Assembly (NCBI GenBank): GCA_036897095.1
Contig: JAYMSP010000385.1
Span: 1-54,652 of the forward strand
Source: Plantago elongata
Taxonomy: Eukaryota > Streptophyta > Magnoliopsida > Lamiales > Plantaginaceae
Direction: 5' to 3'
Length of the DNA: 54,652 nt
Position 1 is the stretch's first letter. Each line of letters begins with the position of its first letter. Positions 11,101 through 23,643 of this stretch are shown piece after piece. The notes under the pieces were generated by a model. The model worked only from the letters and a program-made list of their open reading frames with translations, was not told where the DNA came from and did no database searches. The position numbers and the translations under genes are program-made.

Positions 11101-13445
11101 CAGCAACTGTATAATTCTACTATCATGTCAAAGTATAATTACTGTCTTACAGATTAAGCAGGACTCATCAGACTGAAAGGTCACACAGGTTCCAGTGGAC
11201 TACCATTGCCACAGAGAAACATAAATGATGCCTACATGAGCAATATAAATGTCAAGAGAAATTATGCTTACTTGAGTAATTCATTGATGTACGTCGACCA
11301 GATGCTAAACGAGATGCCATATTCATCACATGCAAGAGCTTTGAAAAGATTATGAACAGTTGGATAATCAGCAACACCAGATATGGCCGGAGCAAATCGA
11401 ACAAATGCTTCTTCTCCCACGAGCTTCTTCTTCAAGTTAAACTAAAATAGAAAAAATATACAACAAACTCTCAAGGACCTATTCAGAGTTAAATTTTCAC
11501 CTTAACAAGGCCTTTGGCAGTTTAACAGGATCATACAAATTGACCGACAATACTAATAAAAATTCTTTTGCCATTGCAACAAAAATGTTGGATAGAGTCA
11601 GGTAACAAATTTCCAAGCAAACTGAAGTACCTTGAAACTATTCCTCCCGGGCAACTTAGCCCAACTGTCCCTCCTCCTTGTGCTGGGACTCTCCCAAGCA
11701 AGCATAGTTATGAATATAAGCCTCTGAAATGCAGGTTCCTGATATCCAATGTCAAATAATAAGCATCTCGTTCAAGTTCAATTATTCAAACTAATTCTCG
11801 CTCACAGCTATGGACAAACATAAGTAAACTGAAAAGAACAAACTGGCTTGAAAATATTTGACCGAAAGATAACATGAAAGCCTGGTGCATTCATGTAAAG
11901 TAAGATCATGGATTTGGAACTACTCTCACGATAAAACAAATTACACCTGGACAAGCATCCTGAAATGTTTTATATCACATCGGAGAGAAAACAAGATTGG
12001 TCTTTGGAGATTTCAGAAAGAATATAGCCATTGCAATAAATACAGTGTTGAAGCATGTAGATTTGGAAAATAAAGGACAGTCGGTGGACTAAATTCCAGC
12101 ATGAAGCTGCAATTCCAATTGATTGCAAGCACACCATATCCCAATTATATAGTTGTGTAAGATGTATGCAGAAAACTTAAACATGAAGAAGAATCAGTAT
12201 TGCTTAAGGAGCACTGCAACCTGCAACAGTGTACTGTTCATTGAGCTAGTTATCACTTATCAGCACTAACAGACCTTCGCCAGAACCTACATACGGGAAT
12301 ATGAACCAAAATACAAACCATTTCTACGAACCTTGAGGCCAGGATGAAGTCCAGGACCATTCTTAGATAAAAACCTGAAGCAGCAATACTCCACCAGACT
12401 ACGGGGATTGTTATAAATAGATTCAGAAACAAGTGTCTTGAATATCTTCTGCATTTTCTGCCCAGTCGACCCATTCATCCTGCACATCGTAATGTGGAGA
12501 AGTTAAAAATAGAGTATTAATTTTATTACTTGGAAAAACAAGTTGAAGAAGGAATAGGCTACACTTGTTCATTCACAACACCAAAATAAAGTAGTTCATA
12601 CAGTCATTCTATTTTTAGAAACACTTGAATAATGCCACATAGAAATTGAAGTAAGGCGCACGAAAGCAGCACGTGTCATACCTGCTGAATTGCTCAATCG
12701 ATACAATCGCAGCTTCAGAAAGCTCTCCTCCAGGTGTTCTGCAGTCGACAGTCTTTTCAGTGACAATGATATCTTCCACATCCTGATCATCACTCTCCAA
12801 CTGAGGTTTGCTGTCATTAACACCTTTCTTAAGTGGAGAAGTTACTCCATTCAAAAAGTTTTGGGTCTTTGAAAGCCACTGGTTTACCGATTCTTGCACA
12901 GCACCTGTCGAAAAACCGACAGTGTATAAAATTCATGCACCACTCACAACATACTGTACAAATTACAATAAACCTCAATAACCCGTGCAGTAATTAACTA
13001 TAACCATTTGTCATTCTAAAGCCAACTAATCAGTAAAGTTTCAATACACACGGAAACTGTGATACACGAGTAAAATGCTAACCAATCCCAAATGATAATT
13101 AAACTGTATAAAATAGGCACCATACAAGTAAATTATCAAAATTGGGCTCTCTTTAACAAATGGCTACAAATAAAAAAACATGAAGATAAAAATCGAATCT
13201 TTATGGAAAATCGACTAACTTCGATCGAGACCATCGAGCTTCCCTTTCATGTCAGCAAGAGACTTGCTAACCAGCTGGAACCCCAGCTTCTTATCCAGTG
13301 GAGGTGGTGAAGGGGAATTTGAACCATTTTTGTCACAGCAAAGAACCTTGAAAAAGATCTGATTTTGATGATGAGACAGAGCAGAACAGTAGTGATACTT
13401 GTTGGGTGTTAATGTTTTGACAGGGTGGTGGTACTTTGAAAGCAT
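8133..13445 (-). CDS. DUF639-family protein, ten exons
   Basis: Exons on the minus strand in order: 13445-13220, 12904-12682, 12479-12332, 11441-11272, 10662-10497, 10278-10142, 9816-9132, 9045-8933, 8769-8514, 8417-8133. All junctions are GT-AG with matching phase, giving 802 residues. Recognisable blocks include AVQESVNQWL, EAAIVSIEQFSR, SLVEYCCFRFLS, LACDEYGISFSIW, AWPGKLTLTDTGLHFE, DLGGEMRRDVWYAF, REYGPDDDLSM and ITHAVNAIARLQALQF, which fit the plant DUF639 family. The C-terminal part has hydrophobic stretches (LSYVFPVTLMFVASTMLLL, VALVLLLGSTCLLLVPF), so a membrane anchor is likely. The Ser/His-rich N-terminus could be a plastid transit peptide (inference). ATG 13445 is the first in-frame ATG after an upstream stop. 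Family function is not established. Confidence 0.88.
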
Positions 13446-14350
13446 TTTCTTGGTAAGGTTAGTTTTCTCTGTGTCTTCTGAAATAGCCAAGATTCATGGT
13501 TCAATGAATCAAACTGGGATTTAAAGAGGAAGAAGCAATTAAGAATGTGAAGAAGAAGTAGATTTGGTAAAGATGAGAGCTGGATTTTTTTGCTTGTTTT
13601 TGGAAACTAGGAAGGCAATTTTAAAACACATGTGTTTTGTTACTTACTCTATTTTTTATGGCTTTGAATATTTTTGGTTGTTAATTAGATGGGATTTGGA
13701 TGTTCATTCATAGAGATGAAATTGGATTATGTGATCCTGGGTTTCAAGTTTCATAGTATTGAGGTCAAACTGACAAACTGGGTAGGTCCATGGAAAAGAA
13801 TTATCAGTTGCAAAGTTATCTACTACACATGGAATAATATGGATTGTATCTAGGTTTCATGAAGCTTCAATTCTTCCATCTACTATTTAGACCCTTAATA
13901 GCTTATAAGATCTAATTAAGATTACTACCAATGTTTTAAATTTAACTTGGTCGGTTTTGATCAGGTTTAGTTAAACTCCAATCGTTACAACTTTAACCGA
14001 TTGAAAGTTAGTCGCAATTAATATGTAGTACTCTATAGACTTTTCTTTTTGATTGATTTTATTATATGTACAATATAATATCAATTCGAATTTGTTAAAG
14101 TTGTATCGTTTTATTTAGGTATGAAATATCAAGTATTCATCCTCATTGGAAATCCGGGTCCGTCAGTTTAACAAAGAAGAATTCAAATTGATCTACTACT
14201 TCTCTAAAACATTCCATTCATTTGAGTTGGCCACGTCTGGTATAATTGTTCAGTGATACGTATCATTGTCTACAACACAAGAAACCAGTTGCCTGTGAGT
14301 ATATCATATGCAATGATACCACTTTACACAAACCCAACCACCCACCAATC
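13446..14350. other. Divergent promoter region, DUF639 / fibrillin
   Basis: About 900 bp between two divergent start codons. No gene, RNA or transposon was recognised. The 5' leaders and promoters of both neighbours must lie here. Confidence 0.5.
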
Positions 14351-16287
14351 ATGGCCTTATCCTCCACACTCTCCCCGCCTTTCACCACCACCACTCACTC
14401 TTCCTCCACCGCCGCCTCATTCCCTACTCCCCTCCGCCTCACCGCCACCCTGCCTTTCCAGTCAAGCAACAACAAGCAATGTTTATGTCTCTCAGTCAAC
14501 CCAATTTCACCGAACCCAAAATGGAGAACCCAAGTTTCTTTCTTTACTGGTTTATTGACTAACAATAACAAGACTAAAACTGCAGAGGCTATCAAAGAGG
14601 AGCTTCTTGAAGCCATTAAGCCTCTTGATCGTGGTGCTGAAGCTACTCCTGAGGACCAGCAAGAAATTGAACGAGTATGGAATTATATTTATATCACTCT
14701 GTTTCTTGAATTGTTTGACTCTTTGTTGAAATTGTTAAAGATACGATCTTTTTGTGTTGTTACGTTAAGTTTCGTTCTTTTCTAGGCATTTGGAGTGAAA
14801 TTGATGAATCCATGTGCATTTCTGTTGCTTTTTAGTGCATTCGGCAAATGTGCATTGTTATCAGAAGGAAGGAAGCGCTTGTAATTGCTTTAAATTCCTA
14901 AAAGTGTTATCATACATCCTTTTTTAGCTTGTTCTAATCTGATTAACTCTTTGGCACATACATCTGTGCTGTTGCTACAAATAAGTACTAATAATCACTT
15001 GGAAAAAAGTGAAGTGCTACTTAAATTGGATTGAGTGTCTGTATTTTGTTTCGAGTAATTTTGAATTGCCATGTGACTGTTGTAATATTGGAGATGGAAA
15101 AAAATCATATTCTGGAGTTGGAGCTGGACTATCGACCAGTTCCTTGCTTTCGAAATCAGATTTGGAATGCTTTTCTTTTTTTAGCACTTCTAACTATCTT
15201 GTATACTTGTTAGTAAGTTGCTATAGACTGCTCTTAGAGATAAATTTCCATTCATTGCATTTGATTTCTCTGTATTGATTTCAATTCTGTTCTTAGATAG
15301 TTCGCAAGCTAGAAGCAGTCAATCCCACGAAAGAGCCGTTGAAGTCTGGTTTGCTCGATGGGAAATGGGAGCTCTTATACACTACTTCAGCATCTATATT
15401 GCAAACTAAGGTACATTGTTTTAGACTTGAGTCAGTTACTGCTTCCAAGGTTCTGAGGTTGTGACATACACACTGAATTTCAAATTGAACAATGCAAATG
15501 CAACTTGTAACAGCAGTTCACCTTTGAAATCAGATGCTTGAAATTGTGGTCATGTAATGCATTTTGTTTTCTGTCTTTTTTCAACAGAGGCCAAAGCTTT
15601 TAAGATCGAAGGGAAACTATCAAGGGATCAATGTCGATACACTTCGTGCTCAAAATATGGAATCATTTCCTTTCTTCAATCAGGTATAGTTTTCTTTACC
15701 ACTGCCTATCTTATCAACGGAAACCAAAAGCAAGAATTCTTCTTATGTTTTCCCTGAGCCGGCCAACCTTACTATCTTAATTCCTCTGCAGGTTACAGCA
15801 GATTTAACGCCTGTGAATTCAAAGAAGGTGGCAGTGCAATTTGATTATTTCAAGATTGGGGGACTGGTAAATCTTTGCCTTACACTGCATATTCCTTATA
15901 GTATCAACAAGATCTGAATTTTCATAAGGCCGGAATGCTTGTGCTAACTGATTATATTTGGAACAGATACCTGTTAAAGCTCCTGAAACAGCCCAAGGAT
16001 CTCTCGAATTCACCTACTTAGATGAAGAATTAAGGTGAGTTAGATCATGAACCATCTTATATCCATTTCAAAATCACAGCTGTTTGCTGATAAAATGCAC
16101 TTCTATTCTATGGAATATTTTATTTTCATTAAACAAAAGTGATTTCCTTGTATGACAACCTAGATTGATTTCCCAGGGCTCATAAGATTGTACGTTTTGT
16201 TTGTTCATCAGAGTATCAAGAGGTGACAAGGGAAATCTCTTCGTCTTGAAAATGATCGATCCATCATACCGAGTTCCTACAAAGTAA
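14351..16287 (+). CDS. Plastid-lipid-associated protein (PAP/fibrillin domain), copy A
   Basis: Exons: 14351-14674, 15297-15410, 15588-15683, 15792-15866, 15967-16034, 16212-16287. All introns are GT-AG in phase; the product is 250 residues. The Ser/Thr/Pro-rich N-terminus ([19 protein letters not shown]) is a typical chloroplast transit peptide. The PAP/fibrillin lipocalin-like domain begins near residue 85 with [19 protein letters not shown], continues [39 protein letters not shown] and [19 protein letters not shown], and ends [13 protein letters not shown]. Family members bind lipids and coat plastoglobules or thylakoid membranes. The sequence resembles the PAP4/PAP5 (FBN3) subgroup, an assignment from memory of family motifs. 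Exon structure is shared with the paralogue at 23644-25545. Confidence 0.9.
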
Positions 16288-17377
16288 TGCCTCACAGTAC
16301 CTTTTACCACGTAAAATTTGTATACCTGATACCCTACCATATGTTCGCGATACGAAAAATAAACTCCATATGTAACATTATGTACACACACAACTGTTGT
16401 GATAGAGAATATATTACCTCACGGGACAGAAATTGTATGTAGCTCATACTGTTGATTATGAAAATTTAACATATTCTGCAAATAACTCTTGCCCCATTGA
16501 TTGAAATTTTTTCTTGCATCTCGATTTTGTCTGGTAGAGATTATGAATGAAGAGTAGAATGCTCTTTGATAAATAACTAGTGTTCATCAGAACAGAAGGC
16601 AAACAGTAAAAATTCCATACAGTCATATCATCGGAACCAAAAGAAATATTCATATAGAGAATTTATTCTAAGTAGAAGTTTATATTAAAATTATATTTTT
16701 ATTATAAAATAATGTACAAGTTTAATGTTAAATTTATTGAATAAATTACTAAATACTAATTTAATAGACTACAAATGTGTTTGATCCAATAAAAAAGTTC
16801 ATATATCGATAAACTACTATCACGAAAGTTAAAAGATAGACTTGCTATTCAAAAATTCAAATTACTATCACAAAAAACTTTAGATACGTATTTTACATTT
16901 TAAATTTCAAATGAAAATCATATATATAGATAAATATTATTGAATTTTATATTATTTATTACTATAGAGGTATCATTATTTAATACGGGATCGGAGAAAT
17001 TCATGAAATATGACAATGTGGAGTTTATTCTTTATTGAGTTTTTACTCATTCGTTCATTTTTAATATGATTGATTATGAAAAAGGAAAGAAAAAAAAAAG
17101 TTGCCTTTAGTACAGGGTTCCTATCAAACGCACTACTGTATAATTTAGCTGGTAAAATGTATACTTCCACTGTTGCATTTGTGTGAAGAAGAAAAAGAAA
17201 AAACAGATTCGCCCTTCTTCGTCAGTACTGCATATGTACAATTGTACATCTTAACTATTGCAATTGAGGAGATTATACGATATATTGCACGGATATCTTC
17301 ATCCATTTCAAGAAATCAAGAGAAGTTGCAAGGTCCCCTGGCTGAAGCAAATTTGATCTCCGGGGCACATAGGAGGA
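16288..17377. other. Convergent intergenic spacer, very AT-rich
   Basis: About 1.1 kb between the convergent fibrillin A and patatin-like genes. Composition is strongly AT-rich from about 16650 to 17100, with short degenerate repeats (ACTATCAC-AAA-TT). No gene or complete transposon was recognised. Confidence 0.5.
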
Positions 17378-20111
17378 CTATACTGTTTGGCCATTTTCAA
17401 GAAGTTCATTCTCTTCTTTAACAGTTTCCTCTGCTGGATTTTCCCGAGCCCATACAGCTGCATCTTGATACCCAAGCTCGAACAGCTTATCGAGAATATC
17501 ATCAGCAGCAGGCTCAAGAGCCCAATTAAAAAGCTGGAATGGAAACAAAACACAGACATCATAATTTGCTACTAAAACAGAAAGGCAGCTGATAAGGGTG
17601 CAGAAAATTACCTCTCGTGGAGTAGCCCTATTCTCTGGGTTGCAGTCGGGACTAATTCCAATACCTTGCAATCCCAAGGCAATGGCAGGAAATGCACAAA
17701 CGCGCACCTGCAAGTAACAAAGTATCAGGATTCCATTGCGTGTGATTTCGAGATAGTTAACAGAATTAAAAGAAACAGTGAATTATACCACAGGACCACA
17801 ATCCCACCCCAAAAACGAAAGAACACAGTGGGTTTGTTCAATATTCTTCAAATTCGTTGTTTACTGAATAGTACCTTAACAAACCATAGGGATTTTCCTT
17901 AAACATGGATAAAATAAGATCATGCAGCATCAGACCAACAAACAATAGATTGTTCTATGTAAAAACCAATCAAATAGTATTCAACATACCGTTTGAGCAG
18001 CGGAAGTGGGGGGCATGAACAAAGTCAAACCCCCATCTATACATACTCGATTACGGAACATTGTAGCAGGTCTTGGAGCAAGATATCTGCATTGAACTTA
18101 CCATTAGCTCAAAATAATGCCAATGCAACAAGGTTGGAAGCTAGTGCTTGAGGTAATATCTACCCTGGGATGAAAGAGGAAGTAATGACTGCGTTTATCA
18201 GATCTTCTCGAGAATCAAACTGGTCAACCAGTAAACCCCTTGGCCTCCAAAGAATCTGAGTTACAGCAACTGTAGTGAAACATAAGTTCTATCAATAGGT
18301 AGTTAACTAATTACATTTACTCCAGATAATCCGCATTTTATTGATGGGCATGAATATAGTTGGCAGATAGAGTTCAGGGCTTCCTTTAACTGCCCTAAGT
18401 TACAAATCACAGATGGTACCTGGGGAAAGTTACCAATATCCTAAACTCACCACGAACTCTTCCATTGGCCCTGGTGTGAGCATCATCTGGTAAAAAATCT
18501 TCCAGAACATCTCTAAGCACAGCCTGTGCAAAAGAAGAGGAGATTAGTTTTTCTAACCTAAGAGTAAGGAACATATACAAGATTGCACTGAAATTTAGTG
18601 AAGTTGATCATACGATTACGTTTAGAGTGCTGAGCGTTTAACTCATAAAAGTGCATTATGCCCATCCGCTCGTTAAATCTTTTCTCCTAAAGTCAAGGAA
18701 GTAGATCTTGAAACTTAGTTGTCTAGGTGGCCAACACTAAAAACCATATTCACAATTTTGTATGATGACTAAAGTGCCATGCTCTTGTAATGTAAATAGA
18801 TACTGAAGCTTGGAGCAGCAAATAGCATTAGCAGCTCCTTAGTGCTGCTTTACAAAATGACTTGTTGTTCACTATTCTCTTTTAGATTAATTTTTGTTTA
18901 ATTACATATACATGCTTTGCAACTTGATGTTTTAATTCACACCCTTTTCGGACATCTGATGCCCCTCAAAACTCATTAACAGATTTGGGCTTGTTTAAAA
19001 GATAAAAGAAAGGGTGGATACCCCGAGACGGAAAGCAGTTCCCCGGAGCCGGCAATCTGCAGCCAATATCTTGGTAGCCCTCAAGGCTTCCTGCATGGTG
19101 GCCCCAGAGGCAATAACAGCAGCAACAATGGCACCCGCAGATGAACCAGCAAGAGGTGTTGTTTCCTGTCACAAAAAAAAAAAATCCATAATTCAACAAT
19201 CTGACGAATAAATGGAGTACAAAATTGCTTCTGGCAGTTAATATTAAAATCATTGCTAGCCTTTATTTCTGCACCACAAGAAACCAAGTCTCAGCATGAC
19301 TTTGTTGCAAGTATACATAAACCTGACAACCTCGATAACCTCATCTGAATCTGTTCATCAAGTAGTCATAACTCACAACAAACAAAAGCAAAATAGCAGC
19401 TTATTCTTAACTGATAGGGTGCCTGATTATATGTAGCTATTGCGGAGCAATTACACGAACTGATAGGGCATAATGCATTTGAACTGATAGGATGATTGAT
19501 AGGTCATAAAGTAACTGGTAGAAGACAATGACAACTATGGCATTGTATTACATAAAGCAGGCATATAAAGAGCAATAATAGCTATATCAAGAATAAATAC
19601 AGCAATGAGCAATAACGAACAAAAACAAATCGAAAACAGTAAGTAAATCAAAGCAAACAACCTTGATATAACCATTCTCAATGAGAAAGTGAGCAACACC
19701 AAGATGATACGGAAACAAAAGCCCAGCAGCCGAAAAACTAAACCCGGGACTAGTAACCTTACTCCGCTGCATCTCAGCCTTCACATCTTTATCCCTCTGC
19801 TCCCAAACCACTCCCGGTTGAACCGGGTCCTCCAAAACCACAGCAATCTTCTCCTCCCTCTTACTCCACCTCCACCACGACTCTTTCTCACCCATCTTCA
19901 TCACAGACGGCAGCCTCTCCGTCAAATCCCCACCCCCAAAATTCTCATTACCGCTCTTCAGAATCCGAGCCGCAATTCCCAGGAAGAGCTCACCTGATGC
20001 CACTGCGAAAGATCGGTTTTTTTCAGGTGGGGTGGCTTTAGTGGAGAGGTTCTTGATGGTAATTCGACGGCGGAGAGTTGGGCGGAGGAAGAGGGGTGAT
20101 GAAGCTGCCAT
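17378..20111 (-). CDS. Patatin-like acyl hydrolase (phospholipase/lipase)
   Basis: Exons on the minus strand: 20111-19662, 19165-19022, 18523-18451, 18269-18164, 18086-17990, 17707-17612, 17533-17378. Junctions agree in phase and give 373 residues. The patatin core begins with FSFSAAGLLFPYHLGVAHFL (glycine-rich region), has the nucleophile elbow GSSAG (GxSxG, start of exon 2) and the DGG of the Ser-Asp dyad in exon 5 (CIDGGLTLFMPP). Such enzymes deacylate membrane or storage lipids. The N-terminal ~60 residues are Ser/Thr/Arg-rich with few acids (MAASSPLFLRPTLRRRITIK), suggesting a plastid or mitochondrial targeting peptide. The 5' end lies about 1.1 kb from the divergent P450 gene. Substrate cannot be inferred. 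Confidence 0.9.
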
Positions 20112-20630
20112 TGACGGGAGAAATGAAGAAGAAATGGTGGTTTTTGAGATTGAAATTTGGGTTTAACGATGAGGGATTTTTTATGAACAACAACGTGTGT
20201 TGCAATTGTTGCCAAGTTTTCCGTTTGTGACAGAACCAGTCAGTTAGTTACTGTGTACTGACAGAGAGAGATATTTCATTGTTGCCGACTTGCCCTTGCC
20301 GTGCATCACCATCATCTCTTCTGATTGGACCTGTTGAACCAACTACTTTGATCACACTTTAAATGTTTGCAATTGGGAAGTTCATCTACTCTCCTCGTTC
20401 TTCGAATCTGAGCTCGAGTTATGTAGGAATTCGTTTTACTTATCGAATTGACTAGGACTTGCTCAACTTCATATAGTACAAATTTGTTTACGATAGACTA
20501 ACGTTTGAACCAAATATGTCGAATTCGAGTTCGGAATTTAAAAGTTAAATCATTTTATTAACGAACTCAAATTGAATTGAACCCGAATAACAAAATAAGC
20601 CGTTCAACCTAGATTTATCACAACAAAAAA

Positions 20631-20936
20631 TATAACGCCCCAGAATTCCAAATATCTTTTAAGGGGTTGAGAACGTTATTCATATCAATTAGGTGCATTT
20701 TTCTTTTTGAAAATTCAACTAGGAGAACTCCAGAGTTAAGCGTGTATGTTCTGGAGTAATCATAGAATGGATGACCGAGAAGTATTTATATTCGCGCACG
20801 AATGTGACCAAAGTGTGCAGGAAAGTACTTGTGTTGATACAGTGAAAACAGTATATCACCTCAAGAGCTATCCATGAGTAACCGTGTCGGTTTAAAGGAT
20901 CGAGTCTAAGACCGATTAATGGTTTGGACCGTTACA
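20631..20936 (+). mobile_element. Solo LTR of a Cassandra-type TRIM with 5S-rRNA-like core
   Basis: The ends are TATAACGCCCCAG (a one-base change from the expected TGTAACGCCCC start) and GGACCGTTACA, giving an imperfect inverted TGTAACG / CGTTACA pair about 306 bp apart. The flanks AAAAA and AAAAG could be a decayed 5-bp target duplication. Inside, from about 20720 to 20820, the sequence tracks plant 5S rRNA: GAACTCC-AGTTAAGCGTG (box A region) and, about 45 bp later, GAATGGATGACC (box C, canonical GGATGGGTGACC), then GAAGT. Cassandra elements are known to carry 5S-derived sequence in their LTRs. No internal domain or second LTR is present, so it is a solo LTR. Confidence 0.8.
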
Positions 20937-21214
20937 AAAAGTCTCAACTATCACGTGTGAATAGCCTTGCCTGCAGATCAAATGTAGTATTGACAAGTGC
21001 GACCATCCGGCAAGAAAAGTAGCTCAAGTTACGTTATTACGACCTTTGGAATTAGAGAGGCAGAAAATTTGCCAACTCAATTCATAAAACTTTGAGGATA
21101 ACTTTCGATGTGATTTGTGTACTATTACTATAGTCCAAAATTAGGCAGATCAAATTATAAAGAAAAGAAGATTAAACCAATCTCTTTTGCTTTTGTCTTT
21201 TCCAGAAATAGAGA

Positions 21215-21226
21215 TATATAATATAA
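21215..21226 (+). promoter_or_regulatory. Probable TATA box of the P450 gene
   Basis: TATATAATATAA lies 38-49 bp upstream of the ATG at 21264, implying a very short 5' leader. Position and sequence fit a plant core promoter; transcription start is not demonstrated. Confidence 0.5.
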
Positions 21227-21263
21227 CCCTGTCCGTGCTTCTCCTGAACTCACAAGTAACGCG

Positions 21264-23221
21264 ATGATGATGATTTCCTTTCTCCTGATCACTGCAATCG
21301 TCGTCTTATCCGTCTTCTTGATCAGCTCATTCTACAAGCTATGGTGGAGGCCTATTCGTCTACAGAACATGTTGCTTTCACAAGGATTGAAAGGACCGCC
21401 TTACAAGTTCATACATGGCAACACTAAAGAGATGCTCAACATGAAGAAAGAAGCCGTTGTCAATCCTATGGACTTGTCGCAGCATGACATGTTTCCTAGA
21501 ATCTTGCCGTACTTCTATGCATGGATGAAGTTATACGGTATGTACAGCTCTTGCCCCGACCAAATCATCATACACAAGTTCCGTATTGAATTTTTCGAAC
21601 GTGAAATGTTACTATAGGTAGTTATAAAGATCTTACGACTTACATTGTTTTTGGTTTAATCTAACCTGTCGGGGAGCAGGAAACAATTTTGTGTATTGGG
21701 TTGGTGCTGAGCTGCATATAGTTATAACTGAGTCTGAGTTGATTAAGGAGATTCTGGCAAACAAGGAAGGCTTGTTCCCTAAAAGTAAGCCAACTGGTTA
21801 TGCGAAAAAACTCATAGGAGATGGTCTCCTTGTTGCAGAAGGCGAGAAATGGTCCAAGCTGCGAAAACTAGCAAACCGTTCTTTCCATGGAGAATGCTTA
21901 AAGGTTTTTTTTTTTTTTGTTTAGTCATTTTAGTTTGCGGTAGAGATTTAATTGTGAGTTTGATTTGAAGATTTAACATGTAGGAAATGGCTGTTGATAT
22001 GGTAGCAAGTGTGGAAACTATGTTAGAACGATGGAGACATTCTGAGGGCAGAGAAATTGAAGTGAGCAACGAATTCAAGATTTTGACGTCGGAAGTGATC
22101 TCTAGGACTGCGTTTGGAAGCAGTTATCAGGAAGGCAAGCATATATTTGAAACAATGATGAAATTGGCTTCATTTGTTAGAAGAGACACTTTCAATATTC
22201 GATTGCTTAGGTATGTATTCTTCTTGCGCTAGCTACTATGTCTTGCCTGAATAACACTTAAGGTTGAAGCTCTGATCCTCTGTATAGGAACATCTTAAGG
22301 ACAAAAGACGATGTAGAGTCTGATAAGGTGGAGAAGTCATACACCGATTCTATTATGACATTGATAAGAAACCGGGAGGCTAATGTTAAGTCAGGACAGA
22401 CAGTCAACTTTGGTAATGATTACCTGGGATCACTCCTAGAAATTCACCATGACAAAGATCCAGAAAACAGAATCTCGATTGATGATGTTATCGACGAATG
22501 TAAGATATTCTACCTTGCTGGACATGAAACTACGAGCAGCTTGCTGTCATGGACTATAGTTCTTTTATCAATTTATACGGATTGGCAAGAAAAGGCAAGG
22601 GAAGAAGTGCTTCAACTCTTAGGCCGAGAAAATCCCACAACAGAATCAATTGCTAGAATGAAAATCGTAAGCACATGCCATATATACCAAATATATTAGA
22701 CTTTGTGATTGGAAGTTTGCATCTAATGTGATAAATGCAGATTTGAAGCTACTATGCAGTTATATAATTGTTAAGTGTTTGGTTTTATGCAGTTGCCCAT
22801 GATCATCAACGAAACTCTTCGGCTATACAGTCCAGCGGTGAATATTACAAGACAAACTCGTTGCAAAACCAAACTGGGGAAATACGAAATCCCAGCAAAT
22901 ACACATTTGACTGTGCCACAGTTCGCTGTGCATAGAAATCCCGATATATGGGGAGAAGATGCTCATATTTTCAATCCAGAGAGGTTTTCTGAAGGACTTG
23001 CTAAGGCCTCCAAAGGCAACACAGCAGCTTTCCTTCCCTTTGGTTTTGGACCTCGGATATGTGTGGGCTTGACCTTCGGAGCTAATGAAGCGAAGATTGC
23101 ACTGTCCATGATCCTGCAGCGTTACAAGTTCACCTTGTCACCAAATTATGTTCACTCCCCTGCTCAGATTATTACCATCACTCCTCAGCATGGCGTTCAG
23201 ATTATTTTGCAGTCTCTGTGA
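21264..23221 (+). CDS. Cytochrome P450, CYP72 clan (CYP749A/CYP721-like)
   Basis: Exons: 21264-21537, 21680-21903, 21984-22210, 22288-22666, 22793-23221, all GT-AG and in phase; 510 residues, the usual P450 length. There is an N-terminal membrane anchor (about residues 3-24) followed by LWWRPIR. Conserved elements are the I-helix oxygen-binding AGHETTS, the K-helix ETLR (ExxR), NPERF, and the haem-binding FGFGPRICVG with the Cys thiolate ligand. Motifs GPPYKFIHGNTKE and TSEVISRTAFGSSYQEGK resemble CYP749A/CYP72-clan members; subfamily assignment is from memory of motifs. It is an ER-anchored NADPH-P450-reductase-dependent monooxygenase; the substrate is unknown. All catalytic motifs are intact. 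Confidence 0.92.
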
Positions 23222-23643
23222 ACTGATGGTAATTACATGTACTTGATCATGGTGTTAGACAGAAAGGCCTAAGTTGAGGTAGAACACACTGCATATAAAG
23301 AACGTATATGCTATGCAGTTAGTTATCCAGGTCCTGTCATGAGTCCTGAGTGAGCACGCATATCACCTCATGGGTGTAAATTGTAATAGATGCAACTGGA
23401 TATAGCTGCAATGATATTTCCAGTTTCACTCGTTTAAATTTGCGATATACTACTTCTCATTGTATGTATTGAGACCATTATACATTGTTGGTGAACGGGA
23501 AAACCATGCTTTGTACTGTTGTAACTTGTTTGGTATCAGAGCCAGTCTATTTCACAAATCCTAACATAGTAATGTTCCGTTTTCCGATTCAGCCATTTCT
23601 CTCCTTGAGCCAATAACATATTCGCTGCTAAGAAGTGGTGAAC
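23222..23643. other. Convergent spacer with a PBS-like motif
   Basis: Between the convergent P450 and fibrillin B genes. Position 23531-23542 reads TGGTATCAGAGC, identical to the initiator-Met-tRNA primer-binding site of many plant LTR retrotransposons. No flanking LTR or gag/pol was seen, so this is at most a small relic. Confidence 0.4.

Larger units (their letters stand above)
20112..21263. other. Divergent intergenic region with solo LTR
   Basis: Lies between the divergent patatin-like and P450 start codons. It contains the Cassandra-type solo LTR at 20631-20936 and a TATA element for the P450. Nothing else was recognised. Confidence 0.55.
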
